Below, in pieces: positions 36,120 to 44,955 of a stretch of DNA of 64,000 nucleotides. The notes beneath the pieces were generated by a model. That model had not been told where the DNA came from. It was given only the letters and a program-made list of their open reading frames with translations, and did no database searches. Position 1 is the first letter of the stretch, and every line of letters starts with the position of its first letter. The stretch lies in NCBI GenBank assembly GCA_038324085.1, contig JBBQHP010000002.1, positions 124,001 to 188,000 of the forward strand, written 5' to 3'. This DNA comes from Ga0077523 sp038324085. GTDB taxonomy: Bacteria > Pseudomonadota > Gammaproteobacteria > Burkholderiales > Ga0077523. The position numbers and the translations under genes were made by a program.

Positions 36120-36584
36120 ATGTCGGGTATCGGCGGCGGGATTCGGGTGCGTCTGGTCTCGTGGCAGCAAGCCGCGGAGGCCCTGGCTCTGGTTCGCCGT
36201 GCGGTATTCATCGAGGAGCAGGGCGTCCCTGAAGCGCTCGAATGGGACAATGCCGACGCGGATGCGTTGCACGCCCTGGCCGTAGCGGGCGCAGACGTGC
36301 CGATCGGGTGCGCCCGCCTGCTGTCGGATGGGCACATCGGTCGCGTTGCCGTGTTGCAGGCATGGCGTGGACGAGGGGTCGGCCAGGCGCTGCTGCAGGC
36401 CATGCTGGATACTGCGCGGGCCCGGAGCATCGCGGTGGCCCGCCTGAACGCTCAGGTCCACGCGCTCGAGTTCTATCGGCGTTCGGGCTTCGAGGTACAC
36501 GGCGACGTATTTGATGACGCCGGCATCCCGCACCGGGCGATGGTGCTGAATCTCACGCTGAGGGCGCGCGTGCCGCAAAGGTAG
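36120..36584 (+). CDS. GNAT family N-acetyltransferase
   Basis: A 154-residue GNAT enzyme. The acetyl-CoA motif A is VAVLQAWRGRGVGQALL (R/QxxGxG/A type) near residue 80, and motif B ends with FYRRSGFEVHG. The N-terminal block AVFIEEQGVPEALEWD resembles the YjcF/ElaA branch, whose substrates are mostly unknown. It is divergent from the aldolase gene with only 39 bases between the two start codons. Confidence 0.85.
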   Translation: MSGIGGGIRVRLVSWQQAAEALALVRRAVFIEEQGVPEALEWDNADADALHALAVAGADVPIGCARLLSDGHIGRVAVLQAWRGRGVGQALLQAMLDTARARSIAVARLNAQVHALEFYRRSGFEVHGDVFDDAGIPHRAMVLNLTLRARVPQR

Positions 36585-36673
36585 CTGGCGAACCCGCGAT
36601 CGCCTCCGGGTGACGCCGTGCGACTGCCGGGCTTCGAGGCGGCGCGGCCGCAATCGGGGACGGGCGCGAGGAT

Positions 36674-37456
36674 TCAGATCGCGATCGGTGCGGCCAGGCG
36701 GCATTCGCGGCGAACATCGCCTTCCACCGTGCCGGTGGGACCGAAGGTGCGTTCGAGAAAACTCGCGCGGCCGGATGCATCGATCGTGACGATCGTGGAT
36801 GCGCGAGTGCCATAGTCGTCGGCACGAATGAAGATGGGCGAGAGCACGCGTTCCCACTCGAGGCTGACGCCGGTGGCGGGAAGCTCGTCGTCGGCAGCGC
36901 GGGCGTCGTCGCGCAGTACCGCCAGCAACTCGGGCTCCAGTCGCTCCACGTCGCTGGAAAGTGCGCGTTCCATGGCGCGCGTGGCACGAAGGACCTTGGG
37001 CCACGGTGTACCGATGAGGTGGTTGCTGAGGCCATGCACCCCTGTGCCGAGTCGTTGCGGGGAGGCCCCACGGTTGGAGCCGTACCAGATCCCCGTGGCA
37101 TCGGCGACGAGCAGGTTGAAACCGTCGTAGGCGTCGCCGTTCGCGAGGGTGGTCGTGATGTACTCGGAGGCGCTGAGGGGTCGTCGCACGAAGTCGCTCA
37201 CCAGCGCTCCTCGCGAAGGCGCCGCAGCGCGGCGACGGGAAGGGTCGCGATAGTTGGTCACCGCCGCCAGTGCGCCCCGCCCGGACAGCGCGAGCCACGA
37301 TCCGCCTTTTTCCAGGTCGCGGCCTCCGAATACCTCCGGCGCGTCGTCCCAGCTTTGCGCCCGCGCCGTGGGCCGGGCGTGGAATTCGTCCCGGTTCGCG
37401 GCGACGATCACGGGGAATCGGGGATGGACGCCCAATGCGAGCAGGATCAGGCACAC
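36674..37456 (-). CDS. NRDE (TANGO2-like) family protein
   Basis: A 260-residue protein of the NRDE/TANGO2 family, named for the N-terminal motif, here AANRDEF at about residue 18. I place the start at GTG 37456 so that Cys is residue 2 (CLILLALGVHP), as in other family members where an N-terminal Cys is proposed as nucleophile; the open frame continues upstream but with no conserved sequence. The molecular function is not established. The convergent GNAT gene ends 89 bases away; that gap shows nothing clear. Confidence 0.82.
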   Translation of the reverse strand: MCLILLALGVHPRFPVIVAANRDEFHARPTARAQSWDDAPEVFGGRDLEKGGSWLALSGRGALAAVTNYRDPSRRRAAAPSRGALVSDFVRRPLSASEYITTTLANGDAYDGFNLLVADATGIWYGSNRGASPQRLGTGVHGLSNHLIGTPWPKVLRATRAMERALSSDVERLEPELLAVLRDDARAADDELPATGVSLEWERVLSPIFIRADDYGTRASTIVTIDASGRASFLERTFGPTGTVEGDVRRECRLAAPIAI

Positions 37457-37460
37457 GTCG

Positions 37461-37742
37461 TCAATCCCGGAAACATTCCACGGTGCGACCGGAGCCCCGG
37501 ATGAGATGCTCGGCCAACCCGGTTTCCGCACCCGCGCGCGCGAGGGTCGCCTCGAACGGCCCGCGCTCGACGACGTTCTCATAGATTTCCATCCAGAGCT
37601 CGGGCTCGTCGGTGCGGATGACGGTACGCCCCTCGACGCCGGTGGCGCGAGCCAGGTCTAGCTGCAGGCGCGCGACCAGGGCGCGGGCCGTGTCGCGGGC
37701 TTCAGGGCGAACCCGGTAGTACACATAGAAGTGGTATGCCAT
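37461..37742 (-). CDS. DUF4936 family protein
   Basis: A 93-residue cytoplasmic protein beginning MAYHFYVYYRV, a pattern seen in the DUF4936 family of betaproteobacteria. The ferredoxin-like alternation of strands and helices, and ELWMEIYENV near the middle, suggest an antibiotic-monooxygenase-like fold. It sits one base after the ygfZ stop (TGA-G-ATG) and four bases before the NRDE gene, so all three form one operon. Function is unknown. Confidence 0.75.
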   Translation of the reverse strand: MAYHFYVYYRVRPEARDTARALVARLQLDLARATGVEGRTVIRTDEPELWMEIYENVVERGPFEATLARAGAETGLAEHLIRGSGRTVECFRD

Positions 37743-37743
37743 C

Positions 37744-38742
37744 TCATGTCGCCGCGTGCACCGGTACCAGATCCTCAAGCGCAGGGCTGTCGCCGGCCGG
37801 ATGCACGCTGCCTGCTTTTGCTGATTCGTTGTCGACCACCGCGAGAACATGGACCGTCCCATCGCCGGCCGGCGCCGATCCGACGATGTGGCCAACGGCC
37901 TGGTCGGGCCGATGGCGGCTGGAAAGCGGCGTCCCCGGCGCGATCTCGACCGGTGCGCGGGCGCGGTACAGGCGGCGCTTGACCGCACCGAGGTATTGCG
38001 ACCGGGCGACGATCTCCTGACCCGGGTAGCAGCCTTTGCTGAAGCTCACGCCGCCCAGCCGTTCGAGATCGACCATCTGGGGAATGAAGAGATCCTGGGT
38101 GGCCGCGACGATCCAGGGAATACCCTCGTCGAGGTCGAAACTGGCCCAGACTCGGGGCGGCGCCGGCCGGATGTGTCGATACAGCATGCCGCGCAGGCGA
38201 GTCGCATCGGCGTCCGCATCGCCGGCAAAATGGCAGTGCCAGCGCCCGGAACCGGCCTCGATGAGGAGTCCGCCGTCGAACGCGTGCGCGCTTCCTGGCC
38301 CCGGCAAAATGCCCGGGCGCCAGATCTCCAACACCCGGGCGCCACCAGTGCCCGCAATGCCCAGTCCGATTGGCGAGCCGGACCAGGCGCCGATGGTGAC
38401 CTTGGCTCGGAGCACGAATCGTCGCAACCGGGAGATCAGGTCGGCCGCGATGTCGGCTGACGTCTCCACGAGAAAACCGTTGGTGGTCCTGATCAGGCGC
38501 AGCAATGCGACGAGGCGCCCCTTGGGACCGCAATAACCGTCCCACTGCCAGTGGCCGGGGACGAGGGTGGTCACGTCATTGGTGAACTGCGCCTGCAGGA
38601 AGGCGGCCGCATCGGTTCCGTCGATCGAAATCAGCGCGAGGTGTGGCAGTTCGGCGCTGATGCCTGAGCCGGAAAGCTCCGGATCCAGCTCACCGGGACT
38701 GGCGGCAGCGGCGTCCGGCGCGAATTGCCTGGGATCGTTCAT
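37744..38742 (-). CDS. ygfZ: tRNA-modifying/Fe-S maturation protein YgfZ
   Basis: A 332-residue folate-binding protein of the YgfZ/GcvT family, which supports certain iron-sulfur enzymes such as MiaB. The diagnostic motif KGCYPGQE is at residues 236-243, with Cys238 functionally important. The N-terminal part (ISIDGTDAAAFLQAQFTNDV, GYCGPKGR) is typical of the folate-binding domain. A gap of 91 bases separates it from the divergent ygfX. Confidence 0.9.
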   Translation of the reverse strand: MNDPRQFAPDAAAASPGELDPELSGSGISAELPHLALISIDGTDAAAFLQAQFTNDVTTLVPGHWQWDGYCGPKGRLVALLRLIRTTNGFLVETSADIAADLISRLRRFVLRAKVTIGAWSGSPIGLGIAGTGGARVLEIWRPGILPGPGSAHAFDGGLLIEAGSGRWHCHFAGDADADATRLRGMLYRHIRPAPPRVWASFDLDEGIPWIVAATQDLFIPQMVDLERLGGVSFSKGCYPGQEIVARSQYLGAVKRRLYRARAPVEIAPGTPLSSRHRPDQAVGHIVGSAPAGDGTVHVLAVVDNESAKAGSVHPAGDSPALEDLVPVHAAT

Positions 38743-38833
38743 GGTCTGCGTCGGGGAGGGCCTGGCGGCCCGGACAGGGCCACAGCATGATTGCGCAAAT
38801 TATAATCGGCGCGGACTCGAAGCGAGGGGCAAC

Positions 38834-39304
38834 ATGTTCGCAGGCGACCGAATATCGCTTTCACTCCATGCGTCCCGCCGCCTTGGACTGTTGCTCGGTG
38901 CGGGCCATGGAGTCGCGGCAGGGGTGCCCTGGACCTTGGCACTGCCCTGGTGGCTCGCGCTGGCCGCCAGTGCGGCCATCCTGGCTCTAGGAGCGAATGC
39001 CATCGCGCGGGAGGCCGCGCGCCGGCTGCCGTCATCGATCGTCCATCTGGAACTGGAGACCGACGGCACCGTCACCGCGGTCTTTCGATCCGGGGGGGTC
39101 GCGCCGTTCACCATTGGCGCCGGGGCGACGGTCGTGCCATGGGGCGTGGTGATCAGCCTGGTCCCCCAAGCTGGCCGGCAACGTGGCGTGGTCGTGTTCC
39201 CGGACGCTTGCAGCGGGGAGGACTTTCGCCGGCTGAAAGTGTTCCTGCGCTGGCGGCTCGGTGTCCACGCGGGGCCTGACGCGACAGCGAAAGAGAACGC
39301 CTGA
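38834..39304 (+). CDS. ygfX: YgfX-like membrane protein
   Basis: A 156-residue protein with two adjacent hydrophobic helices (about residues 18-38 and 40-58) and a soluble C-terminal half. The pattern SLHASRRLG at the start and DFRRLKVFLRWR at the end fits the YgfX (CptA-like) family. In E. coli YgfX partners SdhE and has been linked to inhibition of MreB and FtsZ; here sdhE is in the distant sdh operon. It lies beside ygfZ, as in enterics, and ends where the sigma-E promoter begins. Confidence 0.72.
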   Translation: MFAGDRISLSLHASRRLGLLLGAGHGVAAGVPWTLALPWWLALAASAAILALGANAIAREAARRLPSSIVHLELETDGTVTAVFRSGGVAPFTIGAGATVVPWGVVISLVPQAGRQRGVVVFPDACSGEDFRRLKVFLRWRLGVHAGPDATAKENA

Positions 39305-39328
39305 ACTTATCCCGAGCCGGCCAGTCTG
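39303..39328 (+). promoter_or_regulatory. sigma-E-type promoter of rpoE
   Basis: GAACTT at 39303-39308, a 16-base spacer, and TCTG at 39325-39328 match the RpoE consensus (GAACTT-N16-TCTGA) in all but the last base. It overlaps the ygfX stop codon and lies about 120 bases before rpoE, consistent with autoregulation. A TATACT box at 39382-39387 may be the -10 of a second, housekeeping promoter. Confidence 0.6.
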
Positions 39329-39448
39329 TAGCCGGGTGTACGCGGGTCAATTGCATACCCTGAACGCTGCGAGGTGGGTGTTATACTCGCCGCCCTTTTC
39401 GGACGGCACTCGCCGCCACAATCAAGCAAGTGGTTCAGGATATGGCTC

Positions 39449-40048
39449 ATGGGTGATCGCGAGATCGATCAGCAGCTGGTCGAGCGGGCCCAGCGGGGGG
39501 ACAAGCGTGCCTTCGAAATGCTGGTTGCGAAGTATCAGCGCAAGCTCGGCCGGCTATTGTCGCGGTTCATCCGGGATCACGCTGAGGTGGAGGACGTTGC
39601 CCAGGAAGCGTTCATAAAGGCGTACCGGGCGCTGCCCTCGTTCAGGGGCGACAGTGCCTTCTATACGTGGTTGTACCGGATCGGGATCAATACGGCGAAG
39701 AACTACCTCGTCGCGATGGGCCGGCGCGCGCCCACAACTACGGGATTCGACAGCGAAGAGGCAGAAAATTTCGACGACGGCGATCAGTTGAGGGATGTCA
39801 ACACGCCTGAGGCGGAACTGATGAGCAAGCAGATCGCAAGCACGGTGAACGAAACCATGCAAGCGTTGCCAGAGGAATTGCGTACGGCGATCACGCTGCG
39901 GGAGATAGAGGGTCTCTCGTACGAGGATATCGCCACGATCATGAATTGCCCGATCGGGACAGTGCGATCCCGGATCTTCAGGGCCCGGGAGACGATCGCG
40001 GAGAAGCTGCGGCCGTTGTTGGGAACGAGCAAGGACAAGAGGTGGTGA
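39449..40048 (+). CDS. rpoE: RNA polymerase sigma factor RpoE (envelope stress)
   Basis: A 199-residue ECF sigma factor. Region 2 contains HAEVEDVAQEAFIKAYRALPSFRGDSAFYTWLYRI, and region 4 contains LREIEGLSYEDIATIMNCPIGTVRSRIFRARE, nearly identical to E. coli/Pseudomonas RpoE/AlgU. ATG 39449 follows AGGATAT; the frame opens at 39374 but the extra residues are not conserved. It heads the rpoE-rseA-rseB-mucD operon. Confidence 0.97.
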   Translation: MGDREIDQQLVERAQRGDKRAFEMLVAKYQRKLGRLLSRFIRDHAEVEDVAQEAFIKAYRALPSFRGDSAFYTWLYRIGINTAKNYLVAMGRRAPTTTGFDSEEAENFDDGDQLRDVNTPEAELMSKQIASTVNETMQALPEELRTAITLREIEGLSYEDIATIMNCPIGTVRSRIFRARETIAEKLRPLLGTSKDKRW

Positions 40049-40050
40049 CG

Positions 40051-40563
40051 ATGGAACGCATTTCGGCGCTGATGGATGGTGAGCTGGAAGCTGGGGACGC
40101 ACTCGTCGAACTCGGGCGAATCAAGAGCGATGAGAACCTGCTGCAGGAGTGGGAAACCTATCATTTGATCGGCGATGTCCTGCGCAAGGACGGCGTCGTC
40201 GCCGCTCGCTTCTGCGACCGATTCAGGGAGACGCTGGGGAAGGAGCCGACGATCCTCGCGCCTCGTCCGAGCGTGGTGGCCCCGCGCAAGGTTCGTCTGT
40301 ACGCGCTCTCCGCTGCCGCGTCGCTCGCCGGGGTTGCAGCCGTCGCATGGCTTGCATTCATGAATCAACCCGCGCCACTGCACGACATCCCGGAACAGAC
40401 CGCGCAGGGGCCGGGCCAGGGAACAGTAATCGTCGACACGGACCCGACTCCGTCGGTCGACGAATACTTGCTCGCGCAACATCATGCCATCGCGCCGGTA
40501 GCGGCCTTTCCCGGTGTCGCTCCATACCTCCAGAACGTCGACCTGCGGGCGTCCGCGAAATGA
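40051..40563 (+). CDS. rseA: anti-sigma-E factor RseA
   Basis: A 170-residue membrane anti-sigma factor that holds RpoE until proteolysis releases it. The N-terminal cytoplasmic part begins MERISALMDGELE, the RseA signature, and continues with ETYHLIGDVLR. One transmembrane helix (about residues 90-106, LYALSAAASLAGVAAVAWL) is followed by a periplasmic tail that should bind RseB. It starts two bases after the rpoE stop. Confidence 0.92.
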   Translation: MERISALMDGELEAGDALVELGRIKSDENLLQEWETYHLIGDVLRKDGVVAARFCDRFRETLGKEPTILAPRPSVVAPRKVRLYALSAAASLAGVAAVAWLAFMNQPAPLHDIPEQTAQGPGQGTVIVDTDPTPSVDEYLLAQHHAIAPVAAFPGVAPYLQNVDLRASAK

Positions 40564-40567
40564 CCCG

Positions 40568-41551
40568 ATGAGAGCAGTGCGTTGGGGCTGGATCGGCGGC
40601 CTGGTCGTCGGAGCGGCACTGGCCGCCGGCGCCCGGGCCGGTGAACTGTCCCAGACCGAGGCGCTGGATTGGCTGCAGCGGATCGCTGCGGCAGCCCGCA
40701 CGTTGAACTACGAGGGCACCTTCGTCTATCAGCACGGCGATTCGGTGGAGACCTCACGGATCACCCACATGGCGGACGGCGGGACCGAGCACGAAAAGCT
40801 CACCACGCTCGATGGTCCGCCGCGGGAAGTCATCCGCAACGACGACGAGGTACTGTCGTACTATCCGGAGATAAAGACGGTTCGTGCCGAGCACCGTGGC
40901 CCCGGTCGGAGCTTCCCGAACCTGCTTCCGGAACAACTGCAGACGATCACCGAGCACTACATCATTCGCAAGATGGAGCTTGAGCGGGTGGCCGGATTCG
41001 ATGCCCAGACTCTCATGCTGGAGCCGAAGGACAATCTGCGCTACGGGCACAAGTTCTGGGCGGCGATCGGAACCGGGCTGCTCCTGCGAGCGCGCATGCT
41101 GAATGAGCGCAACCAGGTGGTCGAGCAATTCGCTTTCACGCAGCTCAACATCGTGGCCAAGCTCGCTCTGGACGACGTGAAGTCGACATACGCGTCCGAG
41201 CAGGCGAAATGGAAAGTCGACCGCATCTCGAGCAATGCGCAGATCGACTCCGGATGGGAGATCAAGAACCAGCCGCCGGGGTTCCGCAAGGTCATGGAGA
41301 TGCGCCGGTCCAAACAGAGCGGCGGACCGCGCTCACTGACGCACATCGTATTGACGGACGGGCTCGCGGCCGTCTCGGTCTTCATCGAACCCGGCCCCAT
41401 GAAACAGCCGGTGAGCGAGGGCGCCGCCCAGCACGGCGCCATCAACATCTTCACTCGGATGGTCGGGGATCACCGCGTGACGGTGCTGGGAGAGACCCCT
41501 GCCGCCACGGTCAGGTTGATCGCCGATTCCATTTCGCTGAAGGCGAAGTAG
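40568..41551 (+). CDS. rseB: sigma-E regulatory protein RseB/MucB
   Basis: A 327-residue periplasmic protein that shields RseA from DegS. A signal peptide (residues 1-25, ending GARAG) is followed by the MucB/RseB N-terminal domain (LNYEGTFVYQHGDSVETSRI) and the C-terminal domain with LTDGLAAVSVFIEP. ATG 40568 is chosen as first codon of the signal peptide; it lies four bases after rseA. The 57-base gap to mucD has no terminator. Confidence 0.92.
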   Translation: MRAVRWGWIGGLVVGAALAAGARAGELSQTEALDWLQRIAAAARTLNYEGTFVYQHGDSVETSRITHMADGGTEHEKLTTLDGPPREVIRNDDEVLSYYPEIKTVRAEHRGPGRSFPNLLPEQLQTITEHYIIRKMELERVAGFDAQTLMLEPKDNLRYGHKFWAAIGTGLLLRARMLNERNQVVEQFAFTQLNIVAKLALDDVKSTYASEQAKWKVDRISSNAQIDSGWEIKNQPPGFRKVMEMRRSKQSGGPRSLTHIVLTDGLAAVSVFIEPGPMKQPVSEGAAQHGAINIFTRMVGDHRVTVLGETPAATVRLIADSISLKAK

Positions 41552-41608
41552 CTGCAGGCGGCTCAGACCAGTGCAGATCATGCCCTTTCACAAGCCAGGA
41601 AACCAAAC

Positions 41609-43018
41609 ATGATGCGTCGAGCCTTCGGGATCGCTTTAGTCGCGGTGTCGCTCTGCATGCCGGCGATGGCGGCAGATCTGCCGGACTTCACCGAGCTGGT
41701 CGAACAGCAGGGCCCGGCAGTAGTGAACATCAGCACGACGTCCACCAAGGCGATGGCGCAAGCGCCGGGACAAGGCCCTGGCCAGGGGCCGGGGGGCCAG
41801 GAGGACGATCCGTTCTTCGATTTCTTCCGCCGCTACGGCCCGCCAGGACAGCAGCCGCGCGAGCAGGATACGCGCTCGCTGGGTTCCGGCTTCATCATCA
41901 GCTCCGACGGCTACATCATGACCAATGCGCATGTGGTCGAAGCCGGCGACGACATCACCGTGCGGCTCACCGACAAACGTGAATTCACCGCCAAGCTCAT
42001 CGGCGTGGACAAGCGAACGGACGTGGCCATCGTCAAGATCGAGGCGTCCAATCTGCCGAAAGTAAACATCGGCGACGCCAACAAGTTGAAGGTCGGAGAA
42101 TGGGTGCTTGCGATCGGATCACCCTTCGGCTTCGACAACACGGTGACGGCCGGCATCGTCAGCGCAAAAGGCCGCTCGTTGCCGCAGGAGAATTTCACGC
42201 CGTTCATTCAGACCGATGTCGCGATCAATCCGGGCAACTCTGGCGGACCCCTGTTCAATCTGAAAGGCGAAGTCGTCGGCATCAATTCCCAGATCTACAG
42301 CCGCACCGGCGGATTCATGGGGCTGTCGTTCGCCATACCGATCGACGTCGCGATGGACATCGCCAATCAGCTGCGCAGCACCGGCAAGGTGACGCGCGGC
42401 CGCATCGGGGTCGTGATCCAGGAAGTCACGAAGGAGCTCGCGGAGTCGTTCGGAATGCAGAAACCGTTAGGTGCCCTGGTCAACTCGGTGGAGAAAAACG
42501 GTCCTGCGGACAAGGCCGGGGTCGAACAAAGCGACATCATTCTCAAGTTCGAAGGCAAGGCGGTGAACAGTTCCGCGGATCTGCCACGTTTCGTCGCCGC
42601 CACCCGCCCGGGGTCCAAGGCGACGATGCAGGTCTGGCGCAAGGGTGCCATGAAGGACCTGACGGTCACGGTCGGTGAGTTGCAGGACGACAAACGGGTC
42701 GAACGTCCGGCGCGCAAGGCCGTCAAACCCGGTGATGCAGTTGCCAAGCTCGGAATGACCCTGTCGGAACTGACTGCCGACCAGCGCAAGGAGCTGGGCA
42801 TCAACAGCGGGCTGCTGGTCGAGGATGCCCAAGGCAACGCTGCCCGGGCTGGCATCCGTCGCGGAGACATCCTGATGGCGATAAACAATCAGGACGTGAA
42901 GTCGCTCGAACAACTGAATCAGATCATCGGCCAGTTCGAGAAGTCGCGCAGCGTGGCCCTGTTGATCCGGCGCGGCGATTCATCGCTCTACATTCCGCTG
43001 CGCCTGAACGGGAACTGA
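41609..43018 (+). CDS. mucD: periplasmic serine protease DegP/MucD
   Basis: A 469-residue HtrA-family protease. Signal peptide at residues 1-21 (AMA-A). The catalytic triad is His108 (TNAHVV), Asp138 (TDVAIV) and Ser211 (GNSGGPL); two PDZ domains follow, the first near residues 265-345 (GRIGVVIQEV), the second from about 385. A Gln/Gly/Pro-rich insert (residues 51-62) precedes the protease domain. It completes the sigma-E operon and degrades misfolded envelope proteins. Confidence 0.95.
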   Translation: MMRRAFGIALVAVSLCMPAMAADLPDFTELVEQQGPAVVNISTTSTKAMAQAPGQGPGQGPGGQEDDPFFDFFRRYGPPGQQPREQDTRSLGSGFIISSDGYIMTNAHVVEAGDDITVRLTDKREFTAKLIGVDKRTDVAIVKIEASNLPKVNIGDANKLKVGEWVLAIGSPFGFDNTVTAGIVSAKGRSLPQENFTPFIQTDVAINPGNSGGPLFNLKGEVVGINSQIYSRTGGFMGLSFAIPIDVAMDIANQLRSTGKVTRGRIGVVIQEVTKELAESFGMQKPLGALVNSVEKNGPADKAGVEQSDIILKFEGKAVNSSADLPRFVAATRPGSKATMQVWRKGAMKDLTVTVGELQDDKRVERPARKAVKPGDAVAKLGMTLSELTADQRKELGINSGLLVEDAQGNAARAGIRRGDILMAINNQDVKSLEQLNQIIGQFEKSRSVALLIRRGDSSLYIPLRLNGN

Positions 43019-43103
43019 AGCACGTTCCGGCCTCGGCCACCGTCACCGGGGCGAGCGAATACGCTAGAATCGCGGCTTCGCTCGCACACCTCGAGCACCT
43101 CGA

Positions 43104-43129
43104 GAAAGGGGCACTTCGGTGCCCCTTTT
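43104..43129 (+). terminator. TTCG-loop hairpin before lepA (terminator or leader structure)
   Basis: AAAGGGGCAC (43105-43114), loop TTCG (43115-43118) and GTGCCCCTTT (43119-43128) form a perfect 10-base-pair stem, plus a G-U pair, with a short T run at its 3' side. The very stable loop and T run fit an intrinsic terminator for mucD. It also contains the only plausible lepA ribosome-binding site in its 5' arm. A TAGAAT box at 43065-43070 may be a -10 for lepA upstream of it. Confidence 0.6.
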
Positions 43130-43133
43130 CGTC

Positions 43134-44927
43134 ATGCAGCACATCCGCAACTTCTCCATCATCGCGCATATCGACCACGGCAAGTCCACGCTGGCCGATC
43201 GCTTCATCCAATTGTGCGGGGGGCTCTCGGACCGCGAAATGGAAGCTCAGGTCCTGGACTCCATGGACTTGGAGCGCGAGCGCGGCATCACGATCAAGGC
43301 CCAGACCGCGGCACTGCGTTATCGAGCGCGCGACGGCCAGGTCTACCAGCTGAACCTGATCGATACCCCCGGCCACGTGGATTTCTCCTACGAGGTGTCG
43401 CGCTCGCTGGCCGCCTGCGAAGGCGCACTGCTCGTCGTCGATGCGTCCCAGGGCGTCGAGGCTCAGACGGTGGCGAACTGCTACACGGCGATCGAACAAG
43501 GGGTAGATGTCGTCCCGGTCCTCAACAAGATCGATCTGCCTTCAGCCGAACCCGAGCGGGTGATGGAAGAGATCGAGGACATCATCGGGATCCCTGCCCA
43601 TGATGCGCTGCTCGCGAGCGCCAAGACCGGGGTCGGCGTCGAGGACATTCTGGACGCGGTCATCGCGCGCATCCCACCGCCCCAAGGCGATCCGTCAGGT
43701 CCGCTGAAGGCGCTGATCATCGATTCATGGTTCGACAATTACGTGGGCGTCGTGATGCTGGTCCGGGTTTTCGACGGTGCCGTTAAGCCGAAGGACCAAT
43801 TGCTCCTCATGGCGAGCCGGGCAATCCACGGTTGCGAGCACGTGGGTGTATTCACCCCGAAGGCGCGCGACACCGAATCCCTCTCCGCCGGCGAAGTGGG
43901 CTTCATCATCGCCGGCATCAAGGAACTGAAGGATGCCAAGGTCGGCGATACGATCACGCTCTTGAACCGACCGGCGGTCGAACCCCTGCCCGGATTCAAG
44001 GAGATCAAGCCGCAGGTGTTCGCCGGCCTCTATCCCGTGGAGTCGAACGAATACGAAGCGCTGCGCGATGCCCTCGAAAAGCTGCACTTGAACGATTCGT
44101 CGCTGCGCTACGAACCCGAGACCTCCCAGGCGCTCGGCTTCGGTTTCCGTTGTGGCTTCCTCGGTTTGCTGCACATGGACATCGTGCAGGAGCGCCTCGA
44201 GCGGGAATACGGGATGAACCTCATTACGACCGCGCCGACCGTCGTCTACCAGGTGCTGATGCGCGACGGCGCCGTGCTCGAGGTCGAGAATCCGTCGCGT
44301 CTTCCGGAAGCGTCGAAGATCGAGGAGATCCGCGAGCCGATCATCACCGCGACGATTCTCGTGCCGCAGGATTACGTGGGCCCCGTCATCACGCTGTGCA
44401 ACCAGAAGCGCGGTGCCCAACGCAACCTTCAGTACATGGGGCGGCAGGTGATGCTGACCTACGACATTCCGCTCAACGAGGTCGTCATGGATTTCTTCGA
44501 CAAATTGAAATCCACGAGCCGAGGCTACGCGTCTCTCGATTATGATTTCAAGGAGTTCCGCGCCGATGACCTGGTTAAGCTCGATATCCTCATCAACAGC
44601 GAAAAGGTGGATGCGCTGTCGCTGATCGTGCATCGCTCCAGCTCGCAGCATCGCGGTCGCGAACTCGCCGCAAAGATGCGCGAACTGATCCCGCGCCAGA
44701 TGTTCGACGTCGCCGTCCAGGCTGCTATCGGCGCCCACATCATCGCGCGCGAAACCATCAAGGCGCTGCGCAAGAACGTGCTCGCAAAATGCTACGGCGG
44801 CGACATTTCCCGCAAGAAGAAGCTGCTCGAAAAACAAAAGGCCGGCAAGAAACGCATGAAGCAGGTCGGCAACGTCGAGATTCCCCAGGAGGCGTTCCTA
44901 GCGATCCTCCAGGTGGAAGGAAAATAA
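43134..44927 (+). CDS. lepA: elongation factor 4
   Basis: A 597-residue ribosome-dependent GTPase (EF4). G1 is AHIDHGKST, the switch region has DSMDLERERGITIKAQ, G3 is DTPGHVDF, and the C-terminal LepA-specific domain ends with KKKLLEKQKAGKKRMKQVG. ATG 43134 gives the usual MxxIRNFSIIAHIDHGKS start; a GTG at 43119 with AAAGGGG eight bases upstream would add five residues and is a real alternative. Both lie in or beside the hairpin described above. Confidence 0.96.
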   Translation: MQHIRNFSIIAHIDHGKSTLADRFIQLCGGLSDREMEAQVLDSMDLERERGITIKAQTAALRYRARDGQVYQLNLIDTPGHVDFSYEVSRSLAACEGALLVVDASQGVEAQTVANCYTAIEQGVDVVPVLNKIDLPSAEPERVMEEIEDIIGIPAHDALLASAKTGVGVEDILDAVIARIPPPQGDPSGPLKALIIDSWFDNYVGVVMLVRVFDGAVKPKDQLLLMASRAIHGCEHVGVFTPKARDTESLSAGEVGFIIAGIKELKDAKVGDTITLLNRPAVEPLPGFKEIKPQVFAGLYPVESNEYEALRDALEKLHLNDSSLRYEPETSQALGFGFRCGFLGLLHMDIVQERLEREYGMNLITTAPTVVYQVLMRDGAVLEVENPSRLPEASKIEEIREPIITATILVPQDYVGPVITLCNQKRGAQRNLQYMGRQVMLTYDIPLNEVVMDFFDKLKSTSRGYASLDYDFKEFRADDLVKLDILINSEKVDALSLIVHRSSSQHRGRELAAKMRELIPRQMFDVAVQAAIGAHIIARETIKALRKNVLAKCYGGDISRKKKLLEKQKAGKKRMKQVGNVEIPQEAFLAILQVEGK

Positions 44928-44955
44928 CCGAACCCCCGAGGCATTCACTTCCTCC

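Noticed and set aside
36078..37454. A 957-residue open frame on the minus strand spanning the NRDE, GNAT and aldolase region
   Set aside because: Only its last 499 codons look like a protein family. The upstream part is Arg/Pro-rich, lies antisense to or out of frame with better-supported genes, and lacks a start signal.
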